From positions 26,548-90,547 of the forward strand of contig JBMHBP010000025.1 in NCBI GenBank assembly GCA_049890295.1: 64,000 bases of DNA, in the 5' to 3' direction. Numbering within the stretch: the stretch's first letter is position 1; each line of letters starts with the position of its first letter. Shown piece after piece: positions 7,830 through 16,869 of this stretch. Both the position numbers and the translations under genes were made by a program. Source of the DNA: GCA-2862585 sp049890295. Lineage in GTDB: Bacteria > Bacteroidota > Bacteroidia > Flavobacteriales > UBA7312. The notes beneath the pieces were generated by a model. That model was given only the letters and a program-made list of their open reading frames with translations. It searched no databases and was not told the DNA's origin.

Positions 7830-10800
7830 ATGGACAAAAATCTTCACATATATCGATCATCAGCCGGTTCAGGAAAAACCTACTCTTTGGTTCGTTATTA
7901 TATAGGTCTTGCACTAGTAGGAAATAGTAAATCGTTCAATCCAAGATATTTTAGACACATTTTAGCGATAACTTTTACAAATAAAGCAGCGGCTGAAATG
8001 AAAGATAGAGTTTTAACTAATTTTTCAGATCTATCACAAGCTAGAGGGATCAATGAATCTAATTCTTTTTTTAATCACATAAAACAAGATACAGGCTTAT
8101 CAAATGAAGTCATTCAAAATCGTTCAACACAGGTTTTATCGGCTATCTTACACAATTACACAGACTTGTCCATATCAACAATTGATAAATTTGTGTATAA
8201 AATTGTTAGAACATTTGCTCATGACCTACAACTGCATAACGCCTTTGAGGTGGAAATGGATCAAGAGCAATTAATTCAACCTGCCGTTACTTTTTTAATT
8301 AGTAGAATTGGATCTGACAAATCACTCTCAGATGCCCTAGTATCATTTGCCTTAAGTAATGCGGATGAAGGTAAAAGTTATAATCTTGAAAATGCCTTAG
8401 AAGTATTTTCAAAGCATTTATTTTTAGAAAAATCGGAGCATTACGTTAAGGTTTTAAAGGACGTAAGTATTGTTGATTGCCTGCAAGTTAAAGATGATTT
8501 ATTAAATAAAATCAATCAATTTGAATCTGTTTTATTTGTCAAACGTAAAGACTTTTTAACTATTTGTAATACAAATAATCTAGAGTCTTCTCATTTTACA
8601 AGAAAAAGTTTTTTTAATTATTTCAAAAACTTAAGTAAGCGATCAGTAGATTATTATTTTCCTTCAGATTCTGTCAAAAAAAATGTTGAGGAAAACGTAT
8701 GGTATGCCAAATCTGTAAGTCAGGATAAAAAAGATATTATAGATCATTATTCCTCAAGATTTACAGAATTGTTTGATGATATTCAAACCCATCTTCGAAA
8801 AAATATTAGAAGCTATATTTTTAACAAACACCTTTACAACAATATTTATTCAATAGCTGTTCTTAATGAACTGTCCAAAGAACTTAATGATTTCAAAGAA
8901 GTTAACAACATTAAACATATTTCAGAATTTAATAGGGCAATTGCTGATATTATAAGAAAAGAACCTGCCCCTTTTATTTATGAACGATTAGGTGAACGTT
9001 ATCACCATTTTCTAATTGATGAATTTCAGGATACATCTGTCATGCAATGGCATAACTTATTACCATTGTTCCATAATTCTTTGTCTGAAGGATATCAAAA
9101 TTTAATTGTTGGAGATGCTAAACAATCTATCTATCGATGGAGAGGTGGAGAGGTTGAACAGTTTGTTCAACTACCATCACAAATTTTCAAAGGGGAATTA
9201 CTTCCAAACATAAGTGAGATTAATCGTACTGTTCAAACAAATAGTAAAGAGATTGTATTAGAGTATAACTGGCGAAGTGATAAGGAAATTGTGAACTTTA
9301 ATAATAAGTTTTTTTCCAAAATTAAGGCTTTGTTAAGTGATGATTTAAAAAGCATTTATAAAAATTGTCAACAAATACCCATGGGAAATGATGGTGGGTA
9401 CATTCATATAGATCTAACACCAAAATCAACAGATTTTAAAGAGGATGTTATGAATAAGATTATTCAACAAATTAAACATCTACATGAGTTAGACTATGAA
9501 TATAAAGATATAGCCATACTTTGTCGAACAAAAAATGAAGCATTTGTGGTGGCTGAAAATTTAAATAAAGCCAATATCAACGTTCTCTCAGATGAAGCTT
9601 TATTATTGACTGCTTCAAAAGAGGTTAATTTATTGATTTCAATCCTATGTTTTTTGCAAAACACTTCAGATAAACTCGCTTCAGTACATATTGCTACATA
9701 TTTATATCATAAAGAAAACACAGATGTTGATTTTCATTCTTTATTGGAAACTTTAGGAAGGTCTGATCAAAGTTTATTTTATGATTATTTGAAATCATTA
9801 GATATTGATTTTCAACCCTCTTTATTATGGGAATTACCATTGTATGATTTGATAGAACAATTGATAGTTACATTCAACTTATCTCCACATGATAGTTATC
9901 TGCAGTATTTTTTAGATGTCATTCATAAATTTTCAATAAAGAGTAATAATGATATGGGCTCATTTTTGGAGTGGTGGGAGAAAAATAATCACAAAGAAGC
10001 TATCGTTGTTCCAGATGATATGAATGCCGTTAAAGTCATGACGGTTCATAAGTCTAAAGGGCTAGAATTTCCTATAGTTTTTATACCTTTTAACTGGAAA
10101 ATTGCTAAAGCCGATGACCAAATTTGGGTTGATGCAAAAGGCAAAATAGAAAAGCTTAAAGTGGCATTATTACAGAATAATAAACATTTGAAACATTCTG
10201 AATATTCACATTTACAAGAAAAAGAAAATCAAAATGCTTTGATGGATGATGTAAATGTATTATACGTTGCAATGACCAGGGCTAAGCATCAACTTTATAT
10301 TTATACCCAAGAATTTAATTCTAATAATAACTCAAATCATTTGAACGATTTGATTGAGACCTTTTTTGAAGATATGGATACGGATTTTCCTTACACTTCA
10401 GGCACATTAGTTCGGAATAATATCAAAGAGAATATTGAAAATAACGAGTTTAAAATTCATTATGATTCTATCCAAAACTGGAGAGAGGTCATTAATTTAA
10501 AAAATAAATCAAATCAACTTTGGAACGTTGAATTGGAAAAACAACGTTGGGGGTCTCTTCTCCATTGTGCCTTATCAAACATTAAGTATTTGAGTGATAA
10601 AGATAAGGTGTTAAGACAACTTGAACTAGATGGTTTGTTGGACAAATCAATGAAACTGAAATTAAGCCACAGAATAGAAGAATTGTTAAGTGATAAAGAA
10701 ATTCAATCATTTTTTTCTAATGATTGGATTGTTAAAACAGAACAAGAAATATTGAAACCTAGTGGTGAAACTTATATACCTGATCGTGTTTTAATTAAAG

Positions 10801-10967
10801 ATAACCAACTAGTTTTAATAGATTACAAAACAGGAACTACCTCTAAAATGCAATCTCATAAAAAACAAATAGATAATTATGCCAATACTCTACATTCAAT
10901 GGGATATAATCATATTTTAAAAACATTGATTTACACTGAGGAAGACAAAAAACTGGTGCAATGGTAA
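7830..10967 (+). CDS. AddA/RecB-like UvrD-family helicase-nuclease
   Basis: This 1045-aa subunit would process double-strand breaks for recombination together with the next gene product. The superfamily 1 helicase motifs are clear: Walker A SSAGSGKT (residues 10-17), the Q-like start IYRSSAG, DEFQDTS near 396, GDAKQSIYRWRGG, VMTVHKSKGLEFP, and LYVAMTRAKHQLYIY. A PD-(D/E)xK nuclease segment at the C-terminus includes DYKTG at about residues 998-1002. This is the order expected for AddA. The stop overlaps the start of the AddB-like gene by 7 bp. The start codon is 22 bp after a degenerate promoter-like CTATTTTG. The Bacteroidetes form is often annotated as exodeoxyribonuclease V beta subunit. 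Confidence 0.9.
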   Translation: MDKNLHIYRSSAGSGKTYSLVRYYIGLALVGNSKSFNPRYFRHILAITFTNKAAAEMKDRVLTNFSDLSQARGINESNSFFNHIKQDTGLSNEVIQNRSTQVLSAILHNYTDLSISTIDKFVYKIVRTFAHDLQLHNAFEVEMDQEQLIQPAVTFLISRIGSDKSLSDALVSFALSNADEGKSYNLENALEVFSKHLFLEKSEHYVKVLKDVSIVDCLQVKDDLLNKINQFESVLFVKRKDFLTICNTNNLESSHFTRKSFFNYFKNLSKRSVDYYFPSDSVKKNVEENVWYAKSVSQDKKDIIDHYSSRFTELFDDIQTHLRKNIRSYIFNKHLYNNIYSIAVLNELSKELNDFKEVNNIKHISEFNRAIADIIRKEPAPFIYERLGERYHHFLIDEFQDTSVMQWHNLLPLFHNSLSEGYQNLIVGDAKQSIYRWRGGEVEQFVQLPSQIFKGELLPNISEINRTVQTNSKEIVLEYNWRSDKEIVNFNNKFFSKIKALLSDDLKSIYKNCQQIPMGNDGGYIHIDLTPKSTDFKEDVMNKIIQQIKHLHELDYEYKDIAILCRTKNEAFVVAENLNKANINVLSDEALLLTASKEVNLLISILCFLQNTSDKLASVHIATYLYHKENTDVDFHSLLETLGRSDQSLFYDYLKSLDIDFQPSLLWELPLYDLIEQLIVTFNLSPHDSYLQYFLDVIHKFSIKSNNDMGSFLEWWEKNNHKEAIVVPDDMNAVKVMTVHKSKGLEFPIVFIPFNWKIAKADDQIWVDAKGKIEKLKVALLQNNKHLKHSEYSHLQEKENQNALMDDVNVLYVAMTRAKHQLYIYTQEFNSNNNSNHLNDLIETFFEDMDTDFPYTSGTLVRNNIKENIENNEFKIHYDSIQNWREVINLKNKSNQLWNVELEKQRWGSLLHCALSNIKYLSDKDKVLRQLELDGLLDKSMKLKLSHRIEELLSDKEIQSFFSNDWIVKTEQEILKPSGETYIPDRVLIKDNQLVLIDYKTGTTSKMQSHKKQIDNYANTLHSMGYNHILKTLIYTEEDKKLVQW

Positions 10968-13708
10968 AACCTTTTTTACATCAAATAGCACTTAAAATAT
11001 TAGATAAACAACAGTCAGATAAGCTGACTATCGTTTTACCTTCAAAGCGTTCCATAGTTTTTTTGAAACATTATCTTTCACAAGAGCTAGATCAAGCAAT
11101 TTGGCTACCAAAGATGTATGCTATCGAAGATTTTATTACCAAACTTTCATCTTTAAAGGTGTTAGATAATCTAAGCTTACAATTCAGACTGTATACTATT
11201 TTTGATTCCCATAGACCTCCTGAAAATAAAGATACATTTGACCAGTTTTTGAAATGGAGTCAAACCGTTTTGTATGACTTCAATGAAATAGATAGGTACA
11301 TGGTTGATGCTAAACATTTACTAACAAACCTAAGAGATATTAAAGAACTTGAACAATGGAGTTTGAACAGTGCAGATCTCACATCTTTTCAAGAACAATA
11401 CGTCAACTTTTTTAATCATTTGTATGAATGGTATAAAGCTTTTAATGAATCTCTTGAGAATGATGGAGTTGCCTATCAAGGAATGGCCTATAGAAAAGCT
11501 GCCGAATCAATATTAAATTCATCATATGATTTTGAAGAAGTTTGGTTTGTAGGATTGAACGCTTTGACTACAGCTGAAAATATAATAGTCAATCATTTTA
11601 TTACTTACCATAACGCATTATTATTTTGGGATGCAGATTCATTCTACATGAATAACGAACAGCATGAGGCAGGTTTATTCCTTCGGAAACATGCTCAACA
11701 ATTTGGTAGTTTTAAAACTACAGACTTTCTATCATCCAAAAAACATATAGAAGTCATTGGTTGTGCTAAAAATATTGGTCAGACAAAAACTGCAGGTCAT
11801 ATTTTAAATGCATTAGAAACTAATCAAGAAACAGCTCTTGTTTTAGCTGATGAAAACTTACTTTTCCCAGTATTAAATAACCTACCTCAGTCCATCGAGT
11901 CTGTAAATATTACAATGGGGTCACCCTTGAATTCAACGACTCTATTTAGTTTATTTGATTTATTATTTCAAATACATTTAAGAAAATCACAATATGGTCA
12001 AGATAAATTCCATGCCAATGATTTATTGAAATTGTTTAGGCAGCCCTATCTAACTCATGTTTTGAGTACTGCATTTATTGATACTGTCGTTCGTTTTTTA
12101 AACAAAGAAAAGGTCATTTTTGTATCGTCCAGTCAGCTTAAAAATACATTTTCAACTGAATGGGATATTTTACATTCATTTTTTTCAGATTGGTCAGATT
12201 CATCACAGGTTATTCACTCAATTAAATCAATTATTGAGCTATTAAAAGATAATCTTGTCCAACAAAAGGCCAGTGTAGAATCAGAAATTATTTTCAGTTT
12301 TTATAAATCTATCCAAATTTTAGAAAATCAACTTTACGAGTTTGATTTAGAAATTGATTTGAAGACATTAAAATCTGTTTTTTTCCAAATAATAGGGAAG
12401 GAGACCATTTCTTTTGTTGGTGAACCCCTCAATGGTCTTCAAATGATGGGTGTTCTGGAAACTAGAACATTAGATTTTAAGAACCTCATAATTTTGAGTG
12501 TGAATGAAGATAAATTACCTTCAGGTAAATCTGTAAATTCTTTTATTCCATTTGTGTTGAAAAAGCATTTCAATATGCCAACCCATGAGGAGAGAGATGC
12601 AGTTTATGCCTATCATTTTTATAGACTACTTCAACGTGCAGAACAAGTTTTTTTACTTTACAACACACAAAATGATGACTTTGGTAGTGGTGAAAAAAGT
12701 CGATTCATAACACAATTGTTTAACGAGTATTCAGCAAACCCCATTCATGAAAAAATTCTACATGCTGATGTTACTTCAATTTCTGAACTACAAGGACTTA
12801 ACATCACCAAAACTGATAAAATATCTCAATTGATTATCGATTGGGCGTCTAATAAGGTATCACCTACTGCTTTAACCACCTACGTTAATTGTAAACTCCA
12901 ATTCTACTTTAAATATATAGCTAAATTACACCCTAAAGAGGATGTAGTGGAGTTTATTGAAGCCCACAGTTTCGGTTCTATTATTCATGACGCTCTATTT
13001 CAAGCATTTTTACCGCATTTAGAATTTAATTTAACACATGATCGACTAGATGAAGTTAAAAAAGAAACACTGCAATTAATATCTGATGGCTTCGATAAAG
13101 AAATTGGTACGAGAAAACATCATGGTAAGAACCATTTGGTATGGCAAGTTGCCAATAAGTTGATTAGAAATTTATTTGAAAAAGAAAAAGAATACATAGA
13201 AGAAATAAATACTTTTCATAAAGTGATAGAAGTAGAGCGAACACTCACTCAAACTTTACAAGTTAATTCTATTGATGTTCAATTATATGGAAATGTTGAT
13301 AGGGTAGATGTTACAGGTGATTTTATCAGAATTGTAGATTATAAAACTGGAAAGGTGGAGCAATCCGACTTATCATACTCCGATTTGTCTGAGCTTATTA
13401 CAAATCCTAAAAAATCAAAAGCATTTCAACTACTGACCTATGCTTATTTATATGCTAAAACCTCAAAAAGTAATAAGCCATTGACTGCGGGTAATTATTC
13501 TTTAAGAAATCTTAGTGATGGTGTTGTGTACATTAAAAAATCTAGAGCAAAAGATGCTCTATCCATTGACCAATCCCTTATAAATCAATTCGAAAATTTA
13601 CTTGGTGAAGTATTGAATTCAATTCTTGATAAACAATCAACATTTCATAGAACAGACGACCTGGAATCCTGTAGATATTGCGATTTTAGAACCGTTTGTG
13701 GGCGTTAA
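10961..13708 (+). CDS. AddB-like PD-(D/E)xK nuclease subunit
   Basis: This 915-aa protein is the partner of the upstream AddA-like helicase in double-strand-break resection. The C-terminal nuclease domain carries VDYKTGK near residue 793. Four cysteines fit the AddB iron-sulfur staple: one near 644 (VNCKLQFYFKY) and three at the extreme C-terminus, Cys904, Cys907 and Cys913. The N-terminus (LTIVLPSKRSIVFL) replaces the Walker A motif seen in Bacillus AddB, so this subunit is probably not an active ATPase. The helicase-like middle is strongly diverged. The reading frame overlaps addA by 7 bp. A 75-bp gap with no recognisable gene or terminator follows. Confidence 0.86.
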   Translation: MVKPFLHQIALKILDKQQSDKLTIVLPSKRSIVFLKHYLSQELDQAIWLPKMYAIEDFITKLSSLKVLDNLSLQFRLYTIFDSHRPPENKDTFDQFLKWSQTVLYDFNEIDRYMVDAKHLLTNLRDIKELEQWSLNSADLTSFQEQYVNFFNHLYEWYKAFNESLENDGVAYQGMAYRKAAESILNSSYDFEEVWFVGLNALTTAENIIVNHFITYHNALLFWDADSFYMNNEQHEAGLFLRKHAQQFGSFKTTDFLSSKKHIEVIGCAKNIGQTKTAGHILNALETNQETALVLADENLLFPVLNNLPQSIESVNITMGSPLNSTTLFSLFDLLFQIHLRKSQYGQDKFHANDLLKLFRQPYLTHVLSTAFIDTVVRFLNKEKVIFVSSSQLKNTFSTEWDILHSFFSDWSDSSQVIHSIKSIIELLKDNLVQQKASVESEIIFSFYKSIQILENQLYEFDLEIDLKTLKSVFFQIIGKETISFVGEPLNGLQMMGVLETRTLDFKNLIILSVNEDKLPSGKSVNSFIPFVLKKHFNMPTHEERDAVYAYHFYRLLQRAEQVFLLYNTQNDDFGSGEKSRFITQLFNEYSANPIHEKILHADVTSISELQGLNITKTDKISQLIIDWASNKVSPTALTTYVNCKLQFYFKYIAKLHPKEDVVEFIEAHSFGSIIHDALFQAFLPHLEFNLTHDRLDEVKKETLQLISDGFDKEIGTRKHHGKNHLVWQVANKLIRNLFEKEKEYIEEINTFHKVIEVERTLTQTLQVNSIDVQLYGNVDRVDVTGDFIRIVDYKTGKVEQSDLSYSDLSELITNPKKSKAFQLLTYAYLYAKTSKSNKPLTAGNYSLRNLSDGVVYIKKSRAKDALSIDQSLINQFENLLGEVLNSILDKQSTFHRTDDLESCRYCDFRTVCGR

Positions 13709-13783
13709 TATTTTAAGCAATATACACACAAAGACGATTTTTTTCTAGTTCAAGCTATCTATTGTTCATGAGTTTTTAGTTCG

Positions 13784-15142
13784 CTAACGTATTATTAGTT
13801 TTTCTGTTATGATTTTATTTCCTATTTCATACTTGATAAGATATAGTCCACAACTCAAATCATTTAAATACAATGTTGTTCTATGATCCATTTTTTGAGT
13901 TTTGAACCTTTTTATTTTTCTACCTCTATTGTCATAAATTTGAATTCCATTAATTGAATTTCCATTAATATGGATTATATTTTCAGTAGGATTTGGGTAA
14001 ATATAAGAGTTTTTAATATCTAAATTATTAATGAATACTGTAGAATCAATTGTTGTAGAATCAATTGTTGTCGAATCATTAGGAGTATTATCTGTTGTGT
14101 CTATAACACTAGTGTCAATTACGCTTTCAAATAAATTTCCAAATGTGATGGTACCCAATCCGTTAGTTGCTTCCCAAAAATTATAGATTGAGCTTTGATC
14201 TGCACCAATGTGAGAGAATTGGACAATATCATTATCTACTTGTGTCCATTCATCATCTGTTAATGCACTATCAGTTAGTACAATGGCTAAGGCTTTAAAG
14301 TCCTTTTGTGAGTTTATTGAATTTGGAATACGTTCTCCCAGTTCAGATGATATTAGTGAAGAGGTATAGGTTATTCTTTCTGAAGCCGTAAAATTCTTTG
14401 TTCCATTATTATCAATGTTTGTAGTAATATTTTTAAAAACATCAAAGTCTGATACTTGATTTAAGGGTATCATACCCATCAAATATAATTCCATTTCATT
14501 AAAGGGTACAGAGTTTCCCCCGTTCGCGAAACCACCGAAAGCGTCAACGGTATAATTGTTATTTCCGTTCTCAACTAGTGTACTTTGATTAAACCCTCCC
14601 AACTGACCTTTACTGCTTCCTCCCGAAAACCCCCAATGTGGAATAAATTCAAAAGAATTTAGGCCTGTACCAGTTTGATACAGCTGATGTGTAGTTATTC
14701 CAAAGTTGCCCCAATTGTGCATCAATTCATGTAAAGAGGGTCCTAAAAGCATATAGTTAAATCTGGCAAGGTGAATAACGGATTGAAGTTTTTCCTCAGA
14801 ACCATAATTTGAACAATCGTTGAAATCATTTAAACCAATTCCTTGAATACTATTTGAAACTTGCTTCAATTCTCCTGTTGGCATATTTGGTGGTAAGTTT
14901 GTTTCTTTGAGAATTAAAAAGATAAAATCAAAATCATCTTCAAATTTCTGGTAGATGTCTTGAAAAAGGTCTTCTCTTTTTTCTTGATCGCCATAATCAT
15001 AATTTGCTACCCAACTTTCATATTCTTGTGGAGTCATCAATAATGAAGAAACTCTTCCTTCAGGATGTATATCAATGACATGAGTTTGTGAAAATGAATA
15101 ATAAGATAAAGAGATTAAAAAAAGTATGATGTAATTTTTCAT
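13784..15142 (-). CDS. T9SS-secreted protein with HExxH motif (putative metalloprotease)
   Basis: This 452-aa protein has a signal peptide ending near YYSFSQ (residue 19) and a type A T9SS sorting domain over the last 75 residues (IYPNPTENIIHI, then LSCGLYLIKY). HELMH at residues 138-142 is an HExxH zinc-protease signature, followed by NWGNFG. No third ligand in the standard metzincin spacing is obvious, so the zinc site is tentative. A Ser/Thr/Asp linker (about 340-372) precedes the sorting domain and contains a short tandem repeat. I do not recognise the family by name. A secreted metallopeptidase is the best reading; an adhesin that uses the same fold is possible. Confidence 0.72.
   Translation of the reverse strand: MKNYIILFLISLSYYSFSQTHVIDIHPEGRVSSLLMTPQEYESWVANYDYGDQEKREDLFQDIYQKFEDDFDFIFLILKETNLPPNMPTGELKQVSNSIQGIGLNDFNDCSNYGSEEKLQSVIHLARFNYMLLGPSLHELMHNWGNFGITTHQLYQTGTGLNSFEFIPHWGFSGGSSKGQLGGFNQSTLVENGNNNYTVDAFGGFANGGNSVPFNEMELYLMGMIPLNQVSDFDVFKNITTNIDNNGTKNFTASERITYTSSLISSELGERIPNSINSQKDFKALAIVLTDSALTDDEWTQVDNDIVQFSHIGADQSSIYNFWEATNGLGTITFGNLFESVIDTSVIDTTDNTPNDSTTIDSTTIDSTVFINNLDIKNSYIYPNPTENIIHINGNSINGIQIYDNRGRKIKRFKTQKMDHRTTLYLNDLSCGLYLIKYEIGNKIITEKLIIR
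14041..14085 (-). repeat. 15-bp tandem repeat inside the linker of the HExxH protein gene
   Basis: The unit tagaatcaattgttg occurs twice exactly (14041-14055 and 14056-14070). A third, degenerate copy follows. It is in frame and encodes repeats of the type STTID in the linker before the sorting domain. Such units can change copy number without breaking the frame. Confidence 0.6.
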
Positions 15143-15172
15143 AGTCTAAGGATTTAAGGTATTTTAAAAAGG

Positions 15173-15180
15173 CAAAGTTA
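15173..15180 (-). promoter_or_regulatory. -7 box upstream of the HExxH protein gene
   Basis: TAACTTTG on the minus strand matches TAnnTTTG and lies 30 bp before the ATG at 15142. It sits in the 65-bp gap after the GDPD gene. The only nearby TTTG is too close (10 bp), so the -33 element is not assigned. Confidence 0.4.
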
Positions 15181-15207
15181 ATTAAAAAATCAAACTATTT
15201 TCAGTTT

Positions 15208-15984
15208 TCAATAGTCTATAATAAAATGTTTCAATTTTTTATTAATGGCAGTTTCAATTTCATTCTTAGAAATTCCGTAAATGATTTTTCTATCCAATAG
15301 ATTTTTATCTTTCAGGAAATTTATGTGTGACTTATCAACTTGATTGTAAAAGCTAGCCCAATAGTTGGGTTTAAATTGATTTGGTATAAGGTAATAAGTC
15401 CATTCTTTTCCTTTATTAAATCCTTCTAATACAGTTTGAATATGAGGATTTTTAAATTTCAAATAGGCTAAAAATATTGGGTTTGCGTCAGCTACAAGTA
15501 CCTTATTTATTGCATTGTATTTGTTTATGTAAAAAAGTAGGCTATCGGCTACTGATTTATTAGCCTTTTTTATGTCAATATAGACTGTTTCAAAACCGTA
15601 GGATGATGAAAAAAAATCGTCTAAAAGCAGAGTCTTGTTTTTTGTTAATTTTTTATTAAAAATGATATTTTTTGATTTTATATCCTGCCAGTTTAAATTA
15701 GTTACTTCTTTGTTTATCCCCAGTAACCTTTTAGCATTTTTGTCATGAAAAAGTATAAGTCTTTTATCATTAGTTGTGTAAATGTCAATTTCAACCGACT
15801 TAATTCCAGATTTTAAAGATTCTAAAAACCCTTCATGACTATTCTCTGCGAAATTCTTGAGGCCTCTATGTGCGAAAAAAGTAGGTTCTATTGGTGGATT
15901 CATTTCTATATTTTTTTGAAAAGAAATAAAAACAACTAATGCTATTCCAATAACAAGCAGAATGCTTTTTAAAATGGTTTTCAT
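15208..15984 (-). CDS. Glycerophosphodiester phosphodiesterase family protein
   Basis: This 258-aa protein belongs to the GDPD family, which cleaves glycerophosphodiesters to glycerol-3-phosphate and an alcohol. One N-terminal hydrophobic segment (about 6-24) should serve as a signal anchor. The GDPD core begins with FFAHRGLKNFAENS (His39, Arg40 and Glu47 in the expected pattern). It continues with VEIDIYTTNDKRLILFHD, which holds the metal-binding Glu/Asp and the second catalytic His. The C-terminal part is less conserved and shorter than in UgpQ, so the substrate cannot be predicted. It stands 65 bp upstream of the HExxH gene on the same strand. Confidence 0.85.
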   Translation of the reverse strand: MKTILKSILLVIGIALVVFISFQKNIEMNPPIEPTFFAHRGLKNFAENSHEGFLESLKSGIKSVEIDIYTTNDKRLILFHDKNAKRLLGINKEVTNLNWQDIKSKNIIFNKKLTKNKTLLLDDFFSSSYGFETVYIDIKKANKSVADSLLFYINKYNAINKVLVADANPIFLAYLKFKNPHIQTVLEGFNKGKEWTYYLIPNQFKPNYWASFYNQVDKSHINFLKDKNLLDRKIIYGISKNEIETAINKKLKHFIIDY

Positions 15985-16031
15985 AAATGAAAGGTTGTGT
16001 TAAGGATGATGCAATTTACATCAAATGATAT

Positions 16032-16061
16032 AAAAAAACCCACTCAGATTGAGTGGGTTTT
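16032..16061 (-). terminator. Rho-independent terminator of tRNA-Glu
   Basis: On the minus strand AAAACCCACTC, loop AATCT, GAGTGGGTTTT is followed by more T residues. The 11-bp arms are perfect. The hairpin starts directly at the encoded CCA end of the tRNA. Confidence 0.88.
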
Positions 16062-16135
16062 GGCAGCCCCTAGGAGAATCGAACTCCTGTTTCCAGGATG
16101 AAAACCTGGCGTCCTAACCACTAGACGAAGGGGCC
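16061..16135 (-). tRNA. tRNA-Glu (anticodon TTC)
   Basis: The minus strand folds as a cloverleaf. The acceptor GGCCCCT pairs with AGGGGCT, with a G-U at the first pair. The anticodon stem CCAGG/CCTGG encloses loop TTTTCAT with anticodon TTC, and the T arm has GTTCGATTC within AGGAG/CTCCT. Discriminator G is followed by an encoded CCA at 16063-16061. The unit is monocistronic, with its own promoter 17 bp upstream and a terminator abutting the 3' end. Confidence 0.97.
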
Positions 16136-16151
16136 GTGTTTAAAGCGATTG

Positions 16152-16181
16152 CAAATATAATATCTTTTATAATTCTACAAA
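16152..16181 (-). promoter_or_regulatory. Promoter of tRNA-Glu
   Basis: On the minus strand TTTG (16181-16178), 18 bp, TATATTTG (16159-16152) is a perfect match to the Bacteroidetes -33/-7 pattern. The predicted start is near 16146, about 10 nt before the mature 5' end. The sequence after the box, CAATCGCTTTAAAC, resembles that after the rpmH promoter. Confidence 0.75.
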
Positions 16182-16202
16182 GTAGTTAAGAAAAAAAAGA
16201 TA

Positions 16203-16868
16203 TTATTTTTCATTACTGAACTTATAACCTAGCTTTTTAGAAGTTTTAAGTTTCATTTTTTTACTTAGTTCTTGAATTTGATGAACGCTTACGACCTGAA
16301 CTTCTTGTAGTGGAGGTGTTTGCAGTTCAAAATCAATGGCATAAAGCATTAACTCTTGTAAAATATGTTCAAACGTTTCTTTATTTAATTTTGAGTTTTC
16401 AATAGAATTGTAGAGAAAACTCATTTTACCATTTCCTTCAGTAAAAAAATGAGTGTCTTTATTCACAAAAATTCTAGCGATTAAAAAACCAAGGTCATTT
16501 TCTCTATTATATTTTATGCTATCACTCAAAAAATTATATACATTAATGACGCCACAATAGGCTCTATATGGATTTTCTTTGATATAGCTTGAATTCCATA
16601 TATTATGACTTTTATCAAATGTAAAAGTATTACTATGCATGTGAAAGATTAGGGTATCTCCTGAAAATTTCAAATGGGCTTCATAATCACCTTTTTCTGA
16701 AAATTCTATTTTTACGTGATTATCTGTAATTTGATTTTGCAGTTCAGCAGCGAAATTTGATGAAACCGATTTTAGGCAATCAAATTGCTGTTTACATATT
16801 CTAAACACTTCTTGTTTTACTACAGATTTTTCTCCAAGAAGCTTTATGATTTTTTTAGAATTATTCAT
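16203..16868 (-). CDS. Hypothetical protein downstream of proS
   Basis: I do not recognise the family of this 221-aa soluble protein. It has no signal peptide or membrane segment. The N-terminal third is predicted helical and includes a CxxxxxxC pair (FRICKQQFDCL). The middle contains beta-rich stretches such as LKFSGDTLIFHMHSNTFTF, and the C-terminus is Lys-rich. A start six codons further upstream (16886) is possible, but it would lie inside proS. The ATG at 16868 directly follows the proS stop (TAAAATG) and is preferred. Co-transcription with proS is likely; a functional link is not shown. Confidence 0.75.
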   Translation of the reverse strand: MNNSKKIIKLLGEKSVVKQEVFRICKQQFDCLKSVSSNFAAELQNQITDNHVKIEFSEKGDYEAHLKFSGDTLIFHMHSNTFTFDKSHNIWNSSYIKENPYRAYCGVINVYNFLSDSIKYNRENDLGFLIARIFVNKDTHFFTEGNGKMSFLYNSIENSKLNKETFEHILQELMLYAIDFELQTPPLQEVQVVSVHQIQELSKKMKLKTSKKLGYKFSNEK

Positions 16869-16869
16869 T

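Noticed and set aside
14037..14095. CRISPR-like or mobile repeat
   Set aside because: The 15-bp units are in frame, encode a Ser/Thr/Asp linker and have no spacers; no array, cas gene, transposase or integrase is present in the window.
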